Both the position numbers and the translations under genes were made by a program. Below the pieces are notes generated by a model. The model was given only the letters and a program-made list of their open reading frames with translations. It was not told where the DNA came from and did no database searches. Positions 18,730 to 27,602 of a stretch of DNA of 64,000 nucleotides are shown here, piece after piece; position 1 is the stretch's first letter; each line of letters begins with the position of its first letter. The DNA comes from Candidatus Thiodiazotropha sp. (ex Epidulcina cf. delphinae) (lineage in GTDB: Bacteria > Pseudomonadota > Gammaproteobacteria > Chromatiales > Chromatiaceae). The stretch spans positions 1-64,000 of the forward strand of contig JAHXHS010000026.1 in the NCBI GenBank assembly GCA_025656455.1. The letters are read 5' to 3'.

Positions 18730-20852
18730 CAATCCAGATATTGATCGTCGAGGATCTACCCTATGATGCGGAGTTGATGGCGCTGCGTCTGAAAGAGGAG
18801 GGATTGGATCTTAGCTGGCTGCGCGTACAAACCGAAACTGACTATCTCTCAGCGCTTGAGGGGCAACCGGATCTCATCCTCTGCGACTGGCATCTGCCAC
18901 AATTCAACGGCCAGCGCGCCTTGGAATTACTGCGTGATCGTGATTCTGATACCCCATTCATTATCGTCTCGGGGGGCATAGGGGAGGAGGCGGCGATCGA
19001 TGCCCTGCATCAGGGCGCCAATGATTATGTCTTGAAAGACCGCCCGGCGCGTCTGGGGGAAGCGGTGCGCAAAGCCCTGGATGAGAAACGGCTGCGTCAG
19101 GCGCATGAACGGGCCCAAGAGAAGGTGCGCCTGGCCGAGCGGGCGTTTCAGAACACCGCCGAGGGCATCATCGTCACCGACGCGAAGGCCAACATCGTTT
19201 CGGTCAATCCCGCCTTTGAGACCATTACCGGTTACATTGCAAACGATGTGATCGGTATCAATCCGCGAATACTGAAATCCGGCCACCATGATGCTGCCTT
19301 CTATAAGGAGATATGGACCACCTTACAAAAGACCGGCCATTGGCGTGGTGAGATCTGGAACCGACGCAGGAACGGCGAGGTATTCCCGGAATGGCTCACT
19401 ATCAGCACCGTCAAGGATACCCAGCAACGGATCACTCACTATGTAGGCGTCTTCAGCGATATCACCCAGATCAAAGAGGCGCAGGATCAAATCAACTTTT
19501 TGGCCCATCACGATGCCCTGACCCGCCTGCCCAACCGGGCCTTGTTACGCGAGCGCCTGAACCATGCCCTGATGCATGCACAGCGGGAAGATTCATCACT
19601 GGCGCTGCTGTTTCTGGACCTGGATCGTTTCAAAACGGTCAACGACTCGCTGGGGCATCCTATCGGCGACCAGGTATTGCAGAAAATGAGCAGACGTATA
19701 AGTAGCGTGATTCGCGCCAGCGATACCTTGGCGCGCCTTGGGGGCGACGAATTCATCCTCTTGCTGGAGGAAAAAACCAATGCGCAACATGCCGCAGTGG
19801 TGGCGCGTAAACTGATTGGGCTATTCTCGGATCCGATGACCATAACCAGGCATGAACTGGTGGTAACCGCCAGTATCGGCATCAGTATCTTTCCCAATGA
19901 CGGCGATGATCCCGACATCCTCATACGCCACGCCGACCGCGCCATGTACGAAGCCAAACAGCAGGGCCGCAACACCTATCGATTTTTCACCCAGGCGCTG
20001 ACTGAGGGCGCGTTCGAACGCCTGCTGATGGAAAATGAGCTGCGCCGCGCCGTTGAGCGCGGAGAGCTGATACTGCACTATCAGCCACAAGTGGACATAA
20101 CCGACAGGCGCCTGCAAGGCATCGAAGCCCTGGTGCGCTGGCAACACCCCCACCAGGGATTGATCCCTCCCGGTCTTTTTATCGGATTGGCGGAAGAGAT
20201 CGGTATTATCGACGATATCGGGGCCTGGGTGCTGCATACCGCTTGCCAACAGATCGCCGCATGGGATGAGCAGGGATTCATCGTACCGCGCATCGCTGTC
20301 AACCTATCCGTACAACAGCTCGGCCGCGAAGGCCTCGTGGATAGGATCTCTACGGAGTTACAGGAGGCCGGACTGGCCGCAGAACGCCTGGAACTGGAAG
20401 TCACGGAATCGATGTTGATGCGCAATCCGGCGCTCAGTCGTTCCGTACTCGGTGAGCTGAAGGGTCTCGGGGTGAAAATCGCCATCGATGATTTCGGCAC
20501 CGGCTACTCGAGTCTGGCCTATCTCAAGCTTCTGCCATTGAATAGACTCAAGATCGACCAATCCTTCGTTCATGACATCGGTCGCGACAGCAACGATGAG
20601 GCGATCGTTCGCGCCATCATCGCCCTCTCCGAAAATCTGGGGCTCGAGGCCATTGCCGAAGGGGTAGAGGATGAGAATCAGGCCGCCTTCCTACAACAAG
20701 AGGGCTGCAGGCTCGCCCAGGGGTTCCTCTACAGTTCCCCACTCCCGATGGAAGAGCTCTATCGGGTCTGGGAGGGTAAGGAGGCTACCCAGACAACGGA
20801 TATCATACACGACCTGCCCGATCCACGCGTAAAAAAAAGCACTCAGGGCTAA
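18726..20852 (+). CDS. REC-PAS-GGDEF-EAL response regulator
   Basis: 708 aa, soluble. Receiver domain (~1-120, Asp54 in LILCDWHLP, Lys in YVLKDRPA), PAS (~135-250, IVTDAKANIVSVNPAFETIT), GGDEF (~262-425, signature intact at 339-343) and EAL (~435-690, EAL at 467-469, DDFGTGYSSLAYL). Both enzymatic signatures are canonical, so it could make and degrade c-di-GMP under phosphorylation control. Start overlaps the upstream response-regulator stop (ATGA), so the kinase, Rcp1-like and this gene form one operon. Its 3' end carries the terminator of the converging tRNA-Val. Confidence 0.93.
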   Translation: MTIQILIVEDLPYDAELMALRLKEEGLDLSWLRVQTETDYLSALEGQPDLILCDWHLPQFNGQRALELLRDRDSDTPFIIVSGGIGEEAAIDALHQGANDYVLKDRPARLGEAVRKALDEKRLRQAHERAQEKVRLAERAFQNTAEGIIVTDAKANIVSVNPAFETITGYIANDVIGINPRILKSGHHDAAFYKEIWTTLQKTGHWRGEIWNRRRNGEVFPEWLTISTVKDTQQRITHYVGVFSDITQIKEAQDQINFLAHHDALTRLPNRALLRERLNHALMHAQREDSSLALLFLDLDRFKTVNDSLGHPIGDQVLQKMSRRISSVIRASDTLARLGGDEFILLLEEKTNAQHAAVVARKLIGLFSDPMTITRHELVVTASIGISIFPNDGDDPDILIRHADRAMYEAKQQGRNTYRFFTQALTEGAFERLLMENELRRAVERGELILHYQPQVDITDRRLQGIEALVRWQHPHQGLIPPGLFIGLAEEIGIIDDIGAWVLHTACQQIAAWDEQGFIVPRIAVNLSVQQLGREGLVDRISTELQEAGLAAERLELEVTESMLMRNPALSRSVLGELKGLGVKIAIDDFGTGYSSLAYLKLLPLNRLKIDQSFVHDIGRDSNDEAIVRAIIALSENLGLEAIAEGVEDENQAAFLQQEGCRLAQGFLYSSPLPMEELYRVWEGKEATQTTDIIHDLPDPRVKKSTQG

Positions 20853-20864
20853 CCATAAGTGCTT
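20831..20864 (-). terminator. Rho-independent terminator of tRNA-Val, overlapping a CDS end
   Basis: Read on the minus strand, AAGCACT (20864-20858), a 14-nt loop, AGTGCTT (20843-20837), then a T-run from the A-tract 20831-20838. It begins 9 nt after the tRNA CCA end and covers the last codons and stop of the convergent GGDEF-EAL gene. Confidence 0.75.
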
Positions 20865-20872
20865 GATTTATT

Positions 20873-20949
<77 letters not shown>

Positions 20950-20961
20950 TCGAGACGGCGA

Positions 20962-20991
20962 ATCATACAGGCTGCTCCATGCCGATTGCAA
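20962..20991 (-). promoter_or_regulatory. Sigma70-type promoter of tRNA-Val
   Basis: On the minus strand, TTGCAA (20991-20986), an 18-bp spacer, then TATGAT (20967-20962), 12 bp ahead of the mature tRNA 5' end. Spacing and position fit a vegetative promoter. Confidence 0.6.
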
Positions 20992-21030
20992 CCCTGAAGA
21001 CGCGGATCTAGACAGATCGATTCAGTTGAC

Positions 21031-22116
21031 TCAGACCACAAGGTCCACTTGCTGCAGGGTCCCTGCGGCGCCCTCCTCTTGCAAAAAGAGGCCGGTGCTG
21101 CGCACGACTCCCTGCAGTTGATTGGTATCGCTTTTCAGCTCGAAGGGGGTGGTGATATGCCCCAGATAGATGGCGCCTATGCCCTTCGCTCCCAAGGCCA
21201 CGAGTTGATCCCTGCCTTCGCTGTCCTTTGACCAGATGCGCAGGTCGGCGAATATGGCGTCGTTCTCATCGATCCAGCCGTTGCGGTCGCTATCGAACCT
21301 GGCCAGATCGGCAAAACCGTCGCCGCTCTTGGTCCCGAACAGTTCGGAGCCGTCGTTGATGACCCCGTCCTGGTTTTTGTCCAGGGCGAGAAAACCGCTG
21401 TTTGGGGTGACAAAATGGATCTGATCGCCGCTGCCGTCGGCATCGATGTCGAATGCAAAGGTATCCTGGGTCAGTTCGGCGGCGCTACCGGTGAAATTGA
21501 CCACCAGGGGATCTTTCAAGGCATCGCCCGCGCGGATAGTCATCGACGCTTCGGTAAAGAATTCACGGCTCATATTGAGCTGGATAGCGATACTGAGTTC
21601 ACGACCGTCGGCTGTTTTTACCACCCCTTGGGCGCGGAACTCGGTCTGTTCCGATTCATAGTGAGAGCGGTAGTTGTGGTAGATCATACCCCAACCTTCC
21701 CGATCTTCATTCCTATCTCGAACCTCGCTGGATTCCACTTCAGCCGGGGAGGTGGTTTCCGCCTTGAGATCGCCGGGCGTCACGACACGGATTGCGCGGC
21801 CGGTAAACCGCTCGACCAGTAGCTTCAGTAGCGAAACCTCGAGTTCGCCCATGGCATCGAGGGGCTCTTCCCCATCGGATACCGCTTCGACAGGTCCGAT
21901 TCCCGGGTGGCTGGAGGCGGATTGCACAGGTCTGGCCAGTGGATTTTGTAACAGCGCCGCCGCCCGGCGGCGCAGCCGGCCGGTTACCGATCCCGCATCA
22001 TCCTGCTCAAAGGTGTCGCTACCGTCGCGCCAGACACGAAGCGATTCACGCGCTTCATCTTTGATCGTGGCGCTATGATTGGATTGCAACGCCAGGGTAC
22101 TGTCTAATATCTTCAT
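21031..22116 (-). CDS. Conserved hypothetical protein with EF-hand-like calcium loops
   Basis: 361 aa, no signal peptide or membrane segment. The N-terminal ~180 residues are charged and low in recognisable features. The C-terminal half contains three Asp-rich loops: DIDADGSGDQIHFV, DKNQDGVINDGSELFG and DSDRNGWIDENDAIF, resembling EF-hand/dockerin-type calcium sites, then IYLGHITTPFELK near the end. This C-terminal pattern recurs in uncharacterised gammaproteobacterial proteins. It is followed downstream by tRNA-Val and lies ~115 bp from pcm, same strand. Function unknown. Confidence 0.75.
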   Translation of the reverse strand: MKILDSTLALQSNHSATIKDEARESLRVWRDGSDTFEQDDAGSVTGRLRRRAAALLQNPLARPVQSASSHPGIGPVEAVSDGEEPLDAMGELEVSLLKLLVERFTGRAIRVVTPGDLKAETTSPAEVESSEVRDRNEDREGWGMIYHNYRSHYESEQTEFRAQGVVKTADGRELSIAIQLNMSREFFTEASMTIRAGDALKDPLVVNFTGSAAELTQDTFAFDIDADGSGDQIHFVTPNSGFLALDKNQDGVINDGSELFGTKSGDGFADLARFDSDRNGWIDENDAIFADLRIWSKDSEGRDQLVALGAKGIGAIYLGHITTPFELKSDTNQLQGVVRSTGLFLQEEGAAGTLQQVDLVV

Positions 22117-22231
22117 CGCCTGATCCCGTCATGGATTACCGGTATATAAAATATCGGCCGAGGCGAAACAGACTTAACCGCTTGAATCGTTTAATGCCTG
22201 TTTCTGGACGGACAGAGGGCGCTGGACCGAG

Positions 22232-22885
22232 TCAGCGGTTTCCGGTCAACGGCACGAAGGTGACGGGAAGCAGACTGGAGGCGTGGACAAGCCCGGTTTG
22301 GTCCTTCTCCAGCAGGATCAGGTCCTGGCTGAAGAGACGCTTGCCGACAGGCAGAACCAGGCGACCGCCCGGAGCGAGTTGTTCGATCAGTGGCTGGGGA
22401 ATCTCTTCCGCGGCAGCCGTCACCAGGATGGCATCGAAGGGCGCCTGATCAGGCCACCCGTAATAACCGTCGCCGACGGCGTACGAAATATCGGAGTAGC
22501 CCTCTTTCTCCAGCCTCTCCCGGGACTCCTCGGCCAATTCAGGAATGATCTCGATGGTAAAGAGATGGTCGACCAACTCAGCCAGCACCGCCGTCTGATA
22601 GCCCGAGCCCGTACCAACCTCGAGGATCCTATCGCTCCTTTTCGGCGCTGCCAGGTCGGTCATCAGGGCGACGATAAACGGTTGGGAGATAGTCTGTCCC
22701 CTGCCGATGGGAAGCGGACTGTTCTCGTAGGCGTGGGAACGGAATGTCTTACTTACGAAGTGCTGCCTGGGCACCCGGCTCATCGCCGTGAGTATATGAT
22801 CATCCAGGCTTGTCCTGCCGGTCATGCGACAGACGTAGTTTGCCTCCGCACGGATGTCATTGAGCATACCTTCAATATCACCCAT
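22232..22885 (-). CDS. pcm: Protein-L-isoaspartate O-methyltransferase
   Basis: SAM-dependent repair enzyme that methylates isoaspartyl residues in damaged proteins. SAM-binding motif ILEVGTGSGYQTAVL, the substrate motif PLPIGRGQTISQPFIVA and GGRLVLPVG near the end are diagnostic. Length (~217 aa) is normal. The ATG at 22885 has GGGTAG 8 nt upstream; a GTG three codons earlier (22894) is an alternative start. Same strand as uvrB, but separated from it by a palindromic element. Confidence 0.93.
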   Translation of the reverse strand: MGDIEGMLNDIRAEANYVCRMTGRTSLDDHILTAMSRVPRQHFVSKTFRSHAYENSPLPIGRGQTISQPFIVALMTDLAAPKRSDRILEVGTGSGYQTAVLAELVDHLFTIEIIPELAEESRERLEKEGYSDISYAVGDGYYGWPDQAPFDAILVTAAAEEIPQPLIEQLAPGGRLVLPVGKRLFSQDLILLEKDQTGLVHASSLLPVTFVPLTGNR

Positions 22886-23056
22886 CTTCGGCACTACCCA
22901 TCACAGCATCCTAATTAAAGCGTTTAGAATAGATATAATTCTAGAATAAACCACAAGGAAATAAAGCTTTTAAGGCAAAACCTCTTGACTTCCATAACAT
23001 TATCGACCAATGCTCAGATTATACTCGATTGCAGCCGCTATCAACATTCGGGCTAG

Positions 23057-23320
23057 GGCCTGTTAACACTAATTTGACAGCCACTGCCAAGACCCTGTTT
23101 TTGTCCAGCAAGGCAGAAGGAGCGCGGTGTAGCTGGGTCTACATAAGCGACTGATAACGCCGCTGGGCGAAAACAGGGCCTTGGCCCTTCGGGTTGCGCC
23201 TGAAAAAGCGCCACTCGGCGTTACTCGTCGCTTATTTGGAACAACCAAACTACGCTCCTCGTGCCTTGATTGGCGCTTTTTCAGGCACAACAGTGGCTAT
23301 CAAATTAGTGTTAACAGGCC
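23057..23320. mobile_element. MITE-like palindromic element, copy 1 (264 bp)
   Basis: Begins GGCCTGTTAACACTAATTTG and ends with its near-perfect reverse complement, flanked on both sides by CTAG (23053-23056 and 23321-23324). Compared with copy 2 at 54664-54820 it lies in the opposite orientation and carries an extra ~110 bp (23085-23200). Internal palindrome around GCCTGAAAAAGCGCC. No reading frame. The right-hand CTAG contains the uvrB stop codon (TAG on the minus strand). The YTAR-type flank suggests an IS5-group transposase mobilised it (inference). It fills most of the 435-bp gap between uvrB and pcm. Confidence 0.8.
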
Positions 23321-25327
23321 CTAGGCAACCATTCCCCTTTCCTGCAGGCTCTTGATCTGATCCCGCACCCTCGCCGCCTCTTCGAACTCCAGATCCTGGG
23401 CATGACGATACATCTGATCCTCCAACTGCTGGATGCGCTTGGCCATCTGCTTGGGCGACAGACCGGCATACGCCACTTCCTCCTCTGCCACCTTGGCAAA
23501 GCGCCTGGCGCTCATCTGAGCGCCGGGATAGGCGCCCTCCATGATATCGGCGATCGATTTGAGTATCGTCTGCGGGGTGATGCCGTGGATCCTGTTGTAT
23601 TCGATCTGCTTCTCACGCCGGCGGTTGGTCTCATCGATGGCCCGACGCATGGATCCGGTGATCTGGTCCGCATACAGGATCGCCTTGCCGTTGGCGTTGC
23701 GTGCGGCACGGCCGATGGTCTGGATCAATGAACCCTCCGAACGCAGGAAACCCTCCTTGTCGGCGTCCAGGATGGCCACCAGTGAGACTTCCGGCATATC
23801 CAACCCCTCGCGCAACAGATTGATCCCGACCAGGACATCGAACTCACCCAGCCGCAGATCGCGGATGATCTCCACCCGCTCAACGGTATCGATATCGGAG
23901 TGGAGATAACGCACCCTGACATCATGATCGCCGAGGTAATCGGTGAGGTCCTCCGCCATACGCTTGGTGAGGGTCGTCACCAGCACCCGCTCTCTCTGCG
24001 CCACACGCAAGCGTATCTCCGAGAGCAGGTCATCGACTTGGCTGCCGGCCGGCCTGACCTCGACCTCGGGGTCCACCAACCCGGTGGGACGAACCACTTG
24101 CTCGACAATGGCGCCGGCGCGCTTGATCTCGTAATCACGCGGCGTGGCGCTGACATAGATGGTCTGGGGCGAACGATGCTCAAACTCCTCGAACTTGAGT
24201 GGACGATTATCGAGTGCCGAAGGGAGGCGAAAACCGTATTCCACCAGCGTCTCCTTGCGCGAGCGATCACCCCGGAACATGCCTCCCAGTTGTGGGATGG
24301 TGACATGACTCTCGTCAACCACGAGCAGTGCTTCGTCGGACAGATAATCGAACAGGGTGGGCGGCGGCTCGCCCGCCGCCCGACCGGAGAGATAGCGGGA
24401 GTAGTTCTCGATGCCGGAGCAGTAACCCAGTTCCGTGATCATCTCGATGTCGAAACGGGTACGCTGGCCAAGGCGCTGCGCCTCCACCAGTTTGTTGGCC
24501 GACTCCAACCGCGGCAGTCGCTCCTGTAACTCAAGCTTGATCTGGTCCACTGCCTGCAACAGGGTCTCACGCGGAGTAACATAGTGGCTCTTGGGAAAGA
24601 TGGAGTATCGCGGCACTTTGCGCAGGATCTCGCCGGTGAGCGGATCGAACACGGATATCTGTTCGATTTCATCGTCGAACAGTTCGACACGCACCGCCTC
24701 AGCATCCGACTCCGCCGGATAGATGTCGATCACTTCACCGCGCACGCGAAAGGTGGCGCGATGCAATTCTACATCGTTACGCTTGTATTGGAGTTCCGCC
24801 AAACGTCGCAGAATGGCCCGTTGATCGATGATCTCTCCCCGGCTGAGATGCAGCATCATACCCAGATAAGTGCGCGGATCGCCCAGACCGTAAATGGACG
24901 ATACCGTGGCCACGATGATGGTGTCCCGCCGTTCCAGCAGGGCCTTGGTGGCCGACAGGCGCATCTGCTCGATATGGTCATTGATCGAGGCGTCCTTCTC
25001 GATGAAGGTGTCCGAGGCCGGGACATAGGCCTCAGGCTGATAGTAATCGTAGTAGGAGACGAAATACTCCACGGCATTGTGGGGAAAGAACTCCTTGAAC
25101 TCCCCATACAGCTGGGCTGCCAGGGTCTTATTGGGCGCTAATATCAGGGTCGGGCGCTGCAGCCGCTGGATGACATTGGCGATGGTGAAGGTCTTACCAG
25201 AGCCGGTCACCCCAAGCAGTGTCATGCCCGCCTCGCCATCCATCAGTCCCTCTTCAAGGCAGCGGATCGCCTCCGGCTGATCGCCTGACGGAGAAAATTT
25301 TGCGGTTAATTTAAACGCTTTACTCAT
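23321..25327 (-). CDS. uvrB: Excinuclease ABC subunit B
   Basis: 668 aa, full length. DNA-damage recognition helicase of nucleotide excision repair. Walker [16 protein letters not shown], the beta-hairpin region [13 protein letters not shown], helicase motifs including [18 protein letters not shown] and the C-terminal UVR motif (~630-665, [12 protein letters not shown]) are present. Divergent from the aminotransferase gene; no clear LexA box is visible in the 128-bp gap. The stop codon TAG is part of the CTAG flanking the palindromic element downstream. Confidence 0.97.
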   Translation of the reverse strand: MSKAFKLTAKFSPSGDQPEAIRCLEEGLMDGEAGMTLLGVTGSGKTFTIANVIQRLQRPTLILAPNKTLAAQLYGEFKEFFPHNAVEYFVSYYDYYQPEAYVPASDTFIEKDASINDHIEQMRLSATKALLERRDTIIVATVSSIYGLGDPRTYLGMMLHLSRGEIIDQRAILRRLAELQYKRNDVELHRATFRVRGEVIDIYPAESDAEAVRVELFDDEIEQISVFDPLTGEILRKVPRYSIFPKSHYVTPRETLLQAVDQIKLELQERLPRLESANKLVEAQRLGQRTRFDIEMITELGYCSGIENYSRYLSGRAAGEPPPTLFDYLSDEALLVVDESHVTIPQLGGMFRGDRSRKETLVEYGFRLPSALDNRPLKFEEFEHRSPQTIYVSATPRDYEIKRAGAIVEQVVRPTGLVDPEVEVRPAGSQVDDLLSEIRLRVAQRERVLVTTLTKRMAEDLTDYLGDHDVRVRYLHSDIDTVERVEIIRDLRLGEFDVLVGINLLREGLDMPEVSLVAILDADKEGFLRSEGSLIQTIGRAARNANGKAILYADQITGSMRRAIDETNRRREKQIEYNRIHGITPQTILKSIADIMEGAYPGAQMSARRFAKVAEEEVAYAGLSPKQMAKRIQQLEDQMYRHAQDLEFEEAARVRDQIKSLQERGMVA

Positions 25328-25455
25328 TTAGGGGATTCTTCCACGTCTATTAATTGGCTATTATGACACCCCGGCAACGCCATCATCGAATGGCATTTTT
25401 CAATCCGTCGATCAGCCAGCGAGCTGATGTTTGAGAACCAGGGATCAACACAGTA

Positions 25456-26643
25456 ATGAACTCACTACTTTCCAGTCGCGTAAAGGCCGTCAAACCCTCC
25501 CCCACCCTGGCTGTCACAGCCCGCGCCGCAGAGATGCGCGCCGCCGGCAAGGATGTCATCGGGCTGGGCGCCGGGGAGCCGGATTTCGATACCCCCGAGC
25601 ACATCAAGGCTGCCGCCATCAAGGCCATCAATGACGGTTTTACCAAATACACCGCCGTGGACGGCACTCCCGGCCTGAAGCAGGCCGTCATCGACAAGTT
25701 CCAACGCGACAACGGCTTTGCGTATGCGGCGGATCAGATCCTGGTCTCCTGCGGTGGAAAGCAGAGCTTCTACAACCTGGCCCAGGCGGTCCTGGACCCG
25801 GGTGACGAGGTGATCATCCCCGCCCCGTATTGGGTCTCCTACCCCGACATGTCGATCCTCGCCGGCGGCGTGCCGGTACTCGTCTCCGCCGGCGCCTCGC
25901 AGAACTTCAAGATCACCGCCCAGCAACTGGCGGCGGCGATCACCGACAAGAGCAAGCTGTTCGTCATCAACAGCCCTTCCAACCCCACCGGCATGGCCTA
26001 CAGCCGTGAAGAGCTGGCGGCCCTCGGTGAGGTATTGAAAGATCACCCCAGGGTCCTGATCGCCACCGACGACATGTACGAGCACATCCTCTGGCCCGGC
26101 AACAGTTTCGTCAACATCCTGAATGTCTGTCCTGAACTGAAAGAGCGCACCCTGGTGCTGAACGGCGTATCCAAGGCCTACTCCATGACCGGTTGGCGCA
26201 TCGGCTACGCCGGCGGCCCGTCGGAGATCATCAAGGCGATGAAGAAAATCCAGTCCCAGAGCACCTCCAATCCGACCTCCATCTCCCAGGTGGCCGCCCA
26301 GGCAGCGCTGGAGGGCTCCCAGGCCTGCATTGAAGAGATGCTCACCGCCTTCAAGGAGCGTCACGACTATGTGGTCGAACGCCTCAACGGCATGCCAGGG
26401 ATCGAGTGCCTCCCTAGCGATGGAACCTTCTACTGTTTCCCCAGGGTCGAGGGAGCACTGGAGGCATTGGAGGGCGTCAACAATGACCTGGAGCTCTCCG
26501 AATACCTGATCAGTGAAGCCGGCGTCGCCCTGGTGCCCGGCACTGCATTCGGCCTGTCGGGGCATGTACGCATCTCCATCGCCACCAGCAAACGGAACCT
26601 GGAACAGGCGCTGGACCGCATTGAGGGGGTGCTAAAAAGCTGA
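25456..26643 (+). CDS. Aspartate/aromatic aminotransferase (class I, PLP-dependent)
   Basis: 395 aa fold-type I aminotransferase, AspB/AspC1b-like. The PLP-binding Lys240 is in LNGVSKAYSMTGWRIGY. Other markers are LGAGEPDFDTPEHIK, INSPSNPTGMAY and the C-terminal RISIATS substrate-carboxylate Arg. Probably transfers amino groups between aspartate and 2-oxoglutarate. Divergent from uvrB; AGGGA lies 11 nt before the ATG. Confidence 0.93.
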   Translation: MNSLLSSRVKAVKPSPTLAVTARAAEMRAAGKDVIGLGAGEPDFDTPEHIKAAAIKAINDGFTKYTAVDGTPGLKQAVIDKFQRDNGFAYAADQILVSCGGKQSFYNLAQAVLDPGDEVIIPAPYWVSYPDMSILAGGVPVLVSAGASQNFKITAQQLAAAITDKSKLFVINSPSNPTGMAYSREELAALGEVLKDHPRVLIATDDMYEHILWPGNSFVNILNVCPELKERTLVLNGVSKAYSMTGWRIGYAGGPSEIIKAMKKIQSQSTSNPTSISQVAAQAALEGSQACIEEMLTAFKERHDYVVERLNGMPGIECLPSDGTFYCFPRVEGALEALEGVNNDLELSEYLISEAGVALVPGTAFGLSGHVRISIATSKRNLEQALDRIEGVLKS

Positions 26644-26718
26644 TAGACTAGCGCTCAAACAACACAAATACAGTGGGCGCCAGGATGCGCCCTACAACCA
26701 CTCCAAGGAGGGAGACCC

Positions 26719-27282
26719 ATGCAATCCCCTGCATCACAGCCTCTATCCCGGGCAACCGGTTTTACCCTGGCAGACCTGATCATCGCCCTGGCCATTGTTA
26801 TGATTCTGCTCAGTCTGGGCATACCGTCATTCCGCACCTTGAGCGCAAAAAACCAGCAGACGAGCGAGCTCAACAGCTTCGTCCACCACATCTACCTGGC
26901 CCGCAGTCTGGCCATCTCCAGTGAGCGTCACCAAATGCTCTGCCCCAGCAGCGACGGCGAGACCTGCCTGGACAACTCGGATTGGAGTCAGGGCTTGATG
27001 ATCTTCGAAGATACCAATAAGAACAAGACAAGGGACGAGGATGACCGGCTGCAAGCCTACCATCGCCCCACGGCGTCGACAAAGATCGACATCCACTCAT
27101 CGGCGGGGCGCAAACGGGTCGTCTTCCATGGAGACGGCCGGCCCAGCGGCTATAACCTGACCCTCACCTTCTGTGATCCCCACGACCTGGTGCCGCCCAA
27201 GGCGGTGATAGTGAACAACGTGGGACGCACCCGGGTCTCAGATACCCGCTCAGACGGATCCCCGCTCCGCTGCGACAGGTGA
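26719..27282 (+). CDS. GspH/FimT-family pseudopilin
   Basis: 187 aa. N-terminal type IV pilin-like segment with GFTLADLIIALAIVMI followed by a long hydrophobic helix, then a GspH/FimT-type beta domain with cysteines near residues 75, 82, 154 and 185. Processed by a prepilin peptidase at the Gly-Phe bond. The mature position +5 is Asp where Glu is almost universal. AAGGAGG sits just upstream of the ATG. No other pilin genes are nearby; orphan FimT-like genes occur next to tRNAs in this group of bacteria. Role in type IV pilus assembly or DNA uptake is inference. Confidence 0.85.
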   Translation: MQSPASQPLSRATGFTLADLIIALAIVMILLSLGIPSFRTLSAKNQQTSELNSFVHHIYLARSLAISSERHQMLCPSSDGETCLDNSDWSQGLMIFEDTNKNKTRDEDDRLQAYHRPTASTKIDIHSSAGRKRVVFHGDGRPSGYNLTLTFCDPHDLVPPKAVIVNNVGRTRVSDTRSDGSPLRCDR

Positions 27283-27299
27283 TTTAGTCAGAGAAACTA

Positions 27300-27328
27300 T
27301 TGACGCTAAGGCCCAGTCTCATTAATAT
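27300..27328 (+). promoter_or_regulatory. Sigma70-type promoter of tRNA-Asn
   Basis: TTGACG (27300-27305), 17-bp spacer, TAATAT (27323-27328), 18 bp upstream of the tRNA 5' end. Near-consensus boxes at ideal spacing. Confidence 0.75.
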
Positions 27329-27346
27329 GCGCCCCTCCTGAACAAT

Positions 27347-27422
27347 TCCCCGGTAGCTCAGTCGGTAGAGCGGGTGACTGTTAATCACTAGGTCGGCAGT
27401 TCGAGCCTGTCCCGGGGAGCCA
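27347..27422 (+). tRNA. tRNA-Asn (GTT)
   Basis: 76-nt cloverleaf: acceptor TCCCCGG/CCGGGGA, D arm GCTCAGTCGGTAGAGC, anticodon loop CTGTTAA (anticodon GTT) between GGTGA and TCACT, T arm with GTTCGAGCC, encoded GCCA end. A terminator follows. Confidence 0.97.
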
Positions 27423-27430
27423 TATAAAAC

Positions 27431-27462
27431 AAGCGCTTAGATGGAAATCTAAGTGCTTTTTT
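27431..27462 (+). terminator. Rho-independent terminator of tRNA-Asn
   Basis: AAGCGCTTAGAT pairs with ATCTAAGTGCTT around GGAA (12 bp, one G-T), ending in a run of T. Directly follows the tRNA. Confidence 0.9.
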
Positions 27463-27602
27463 ATGCCTGAGCGACAACCGATCCCAGTCAAACCGTCATC
27501 AGCCGGTTCAATGTTACCTATGGCAGGCGGATAATTGGAATCACGAACGACTCAGCTACGTCGTCTCCATTGACATCGGAAATGGATTCTACAGGAAATC
27601 TC

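Noticed and set aside
25328..25455. LexA box between uvrB and the aminotransferase
   Set aside because: No CTG-N10-CAG palindrome could be found in the divergent region.
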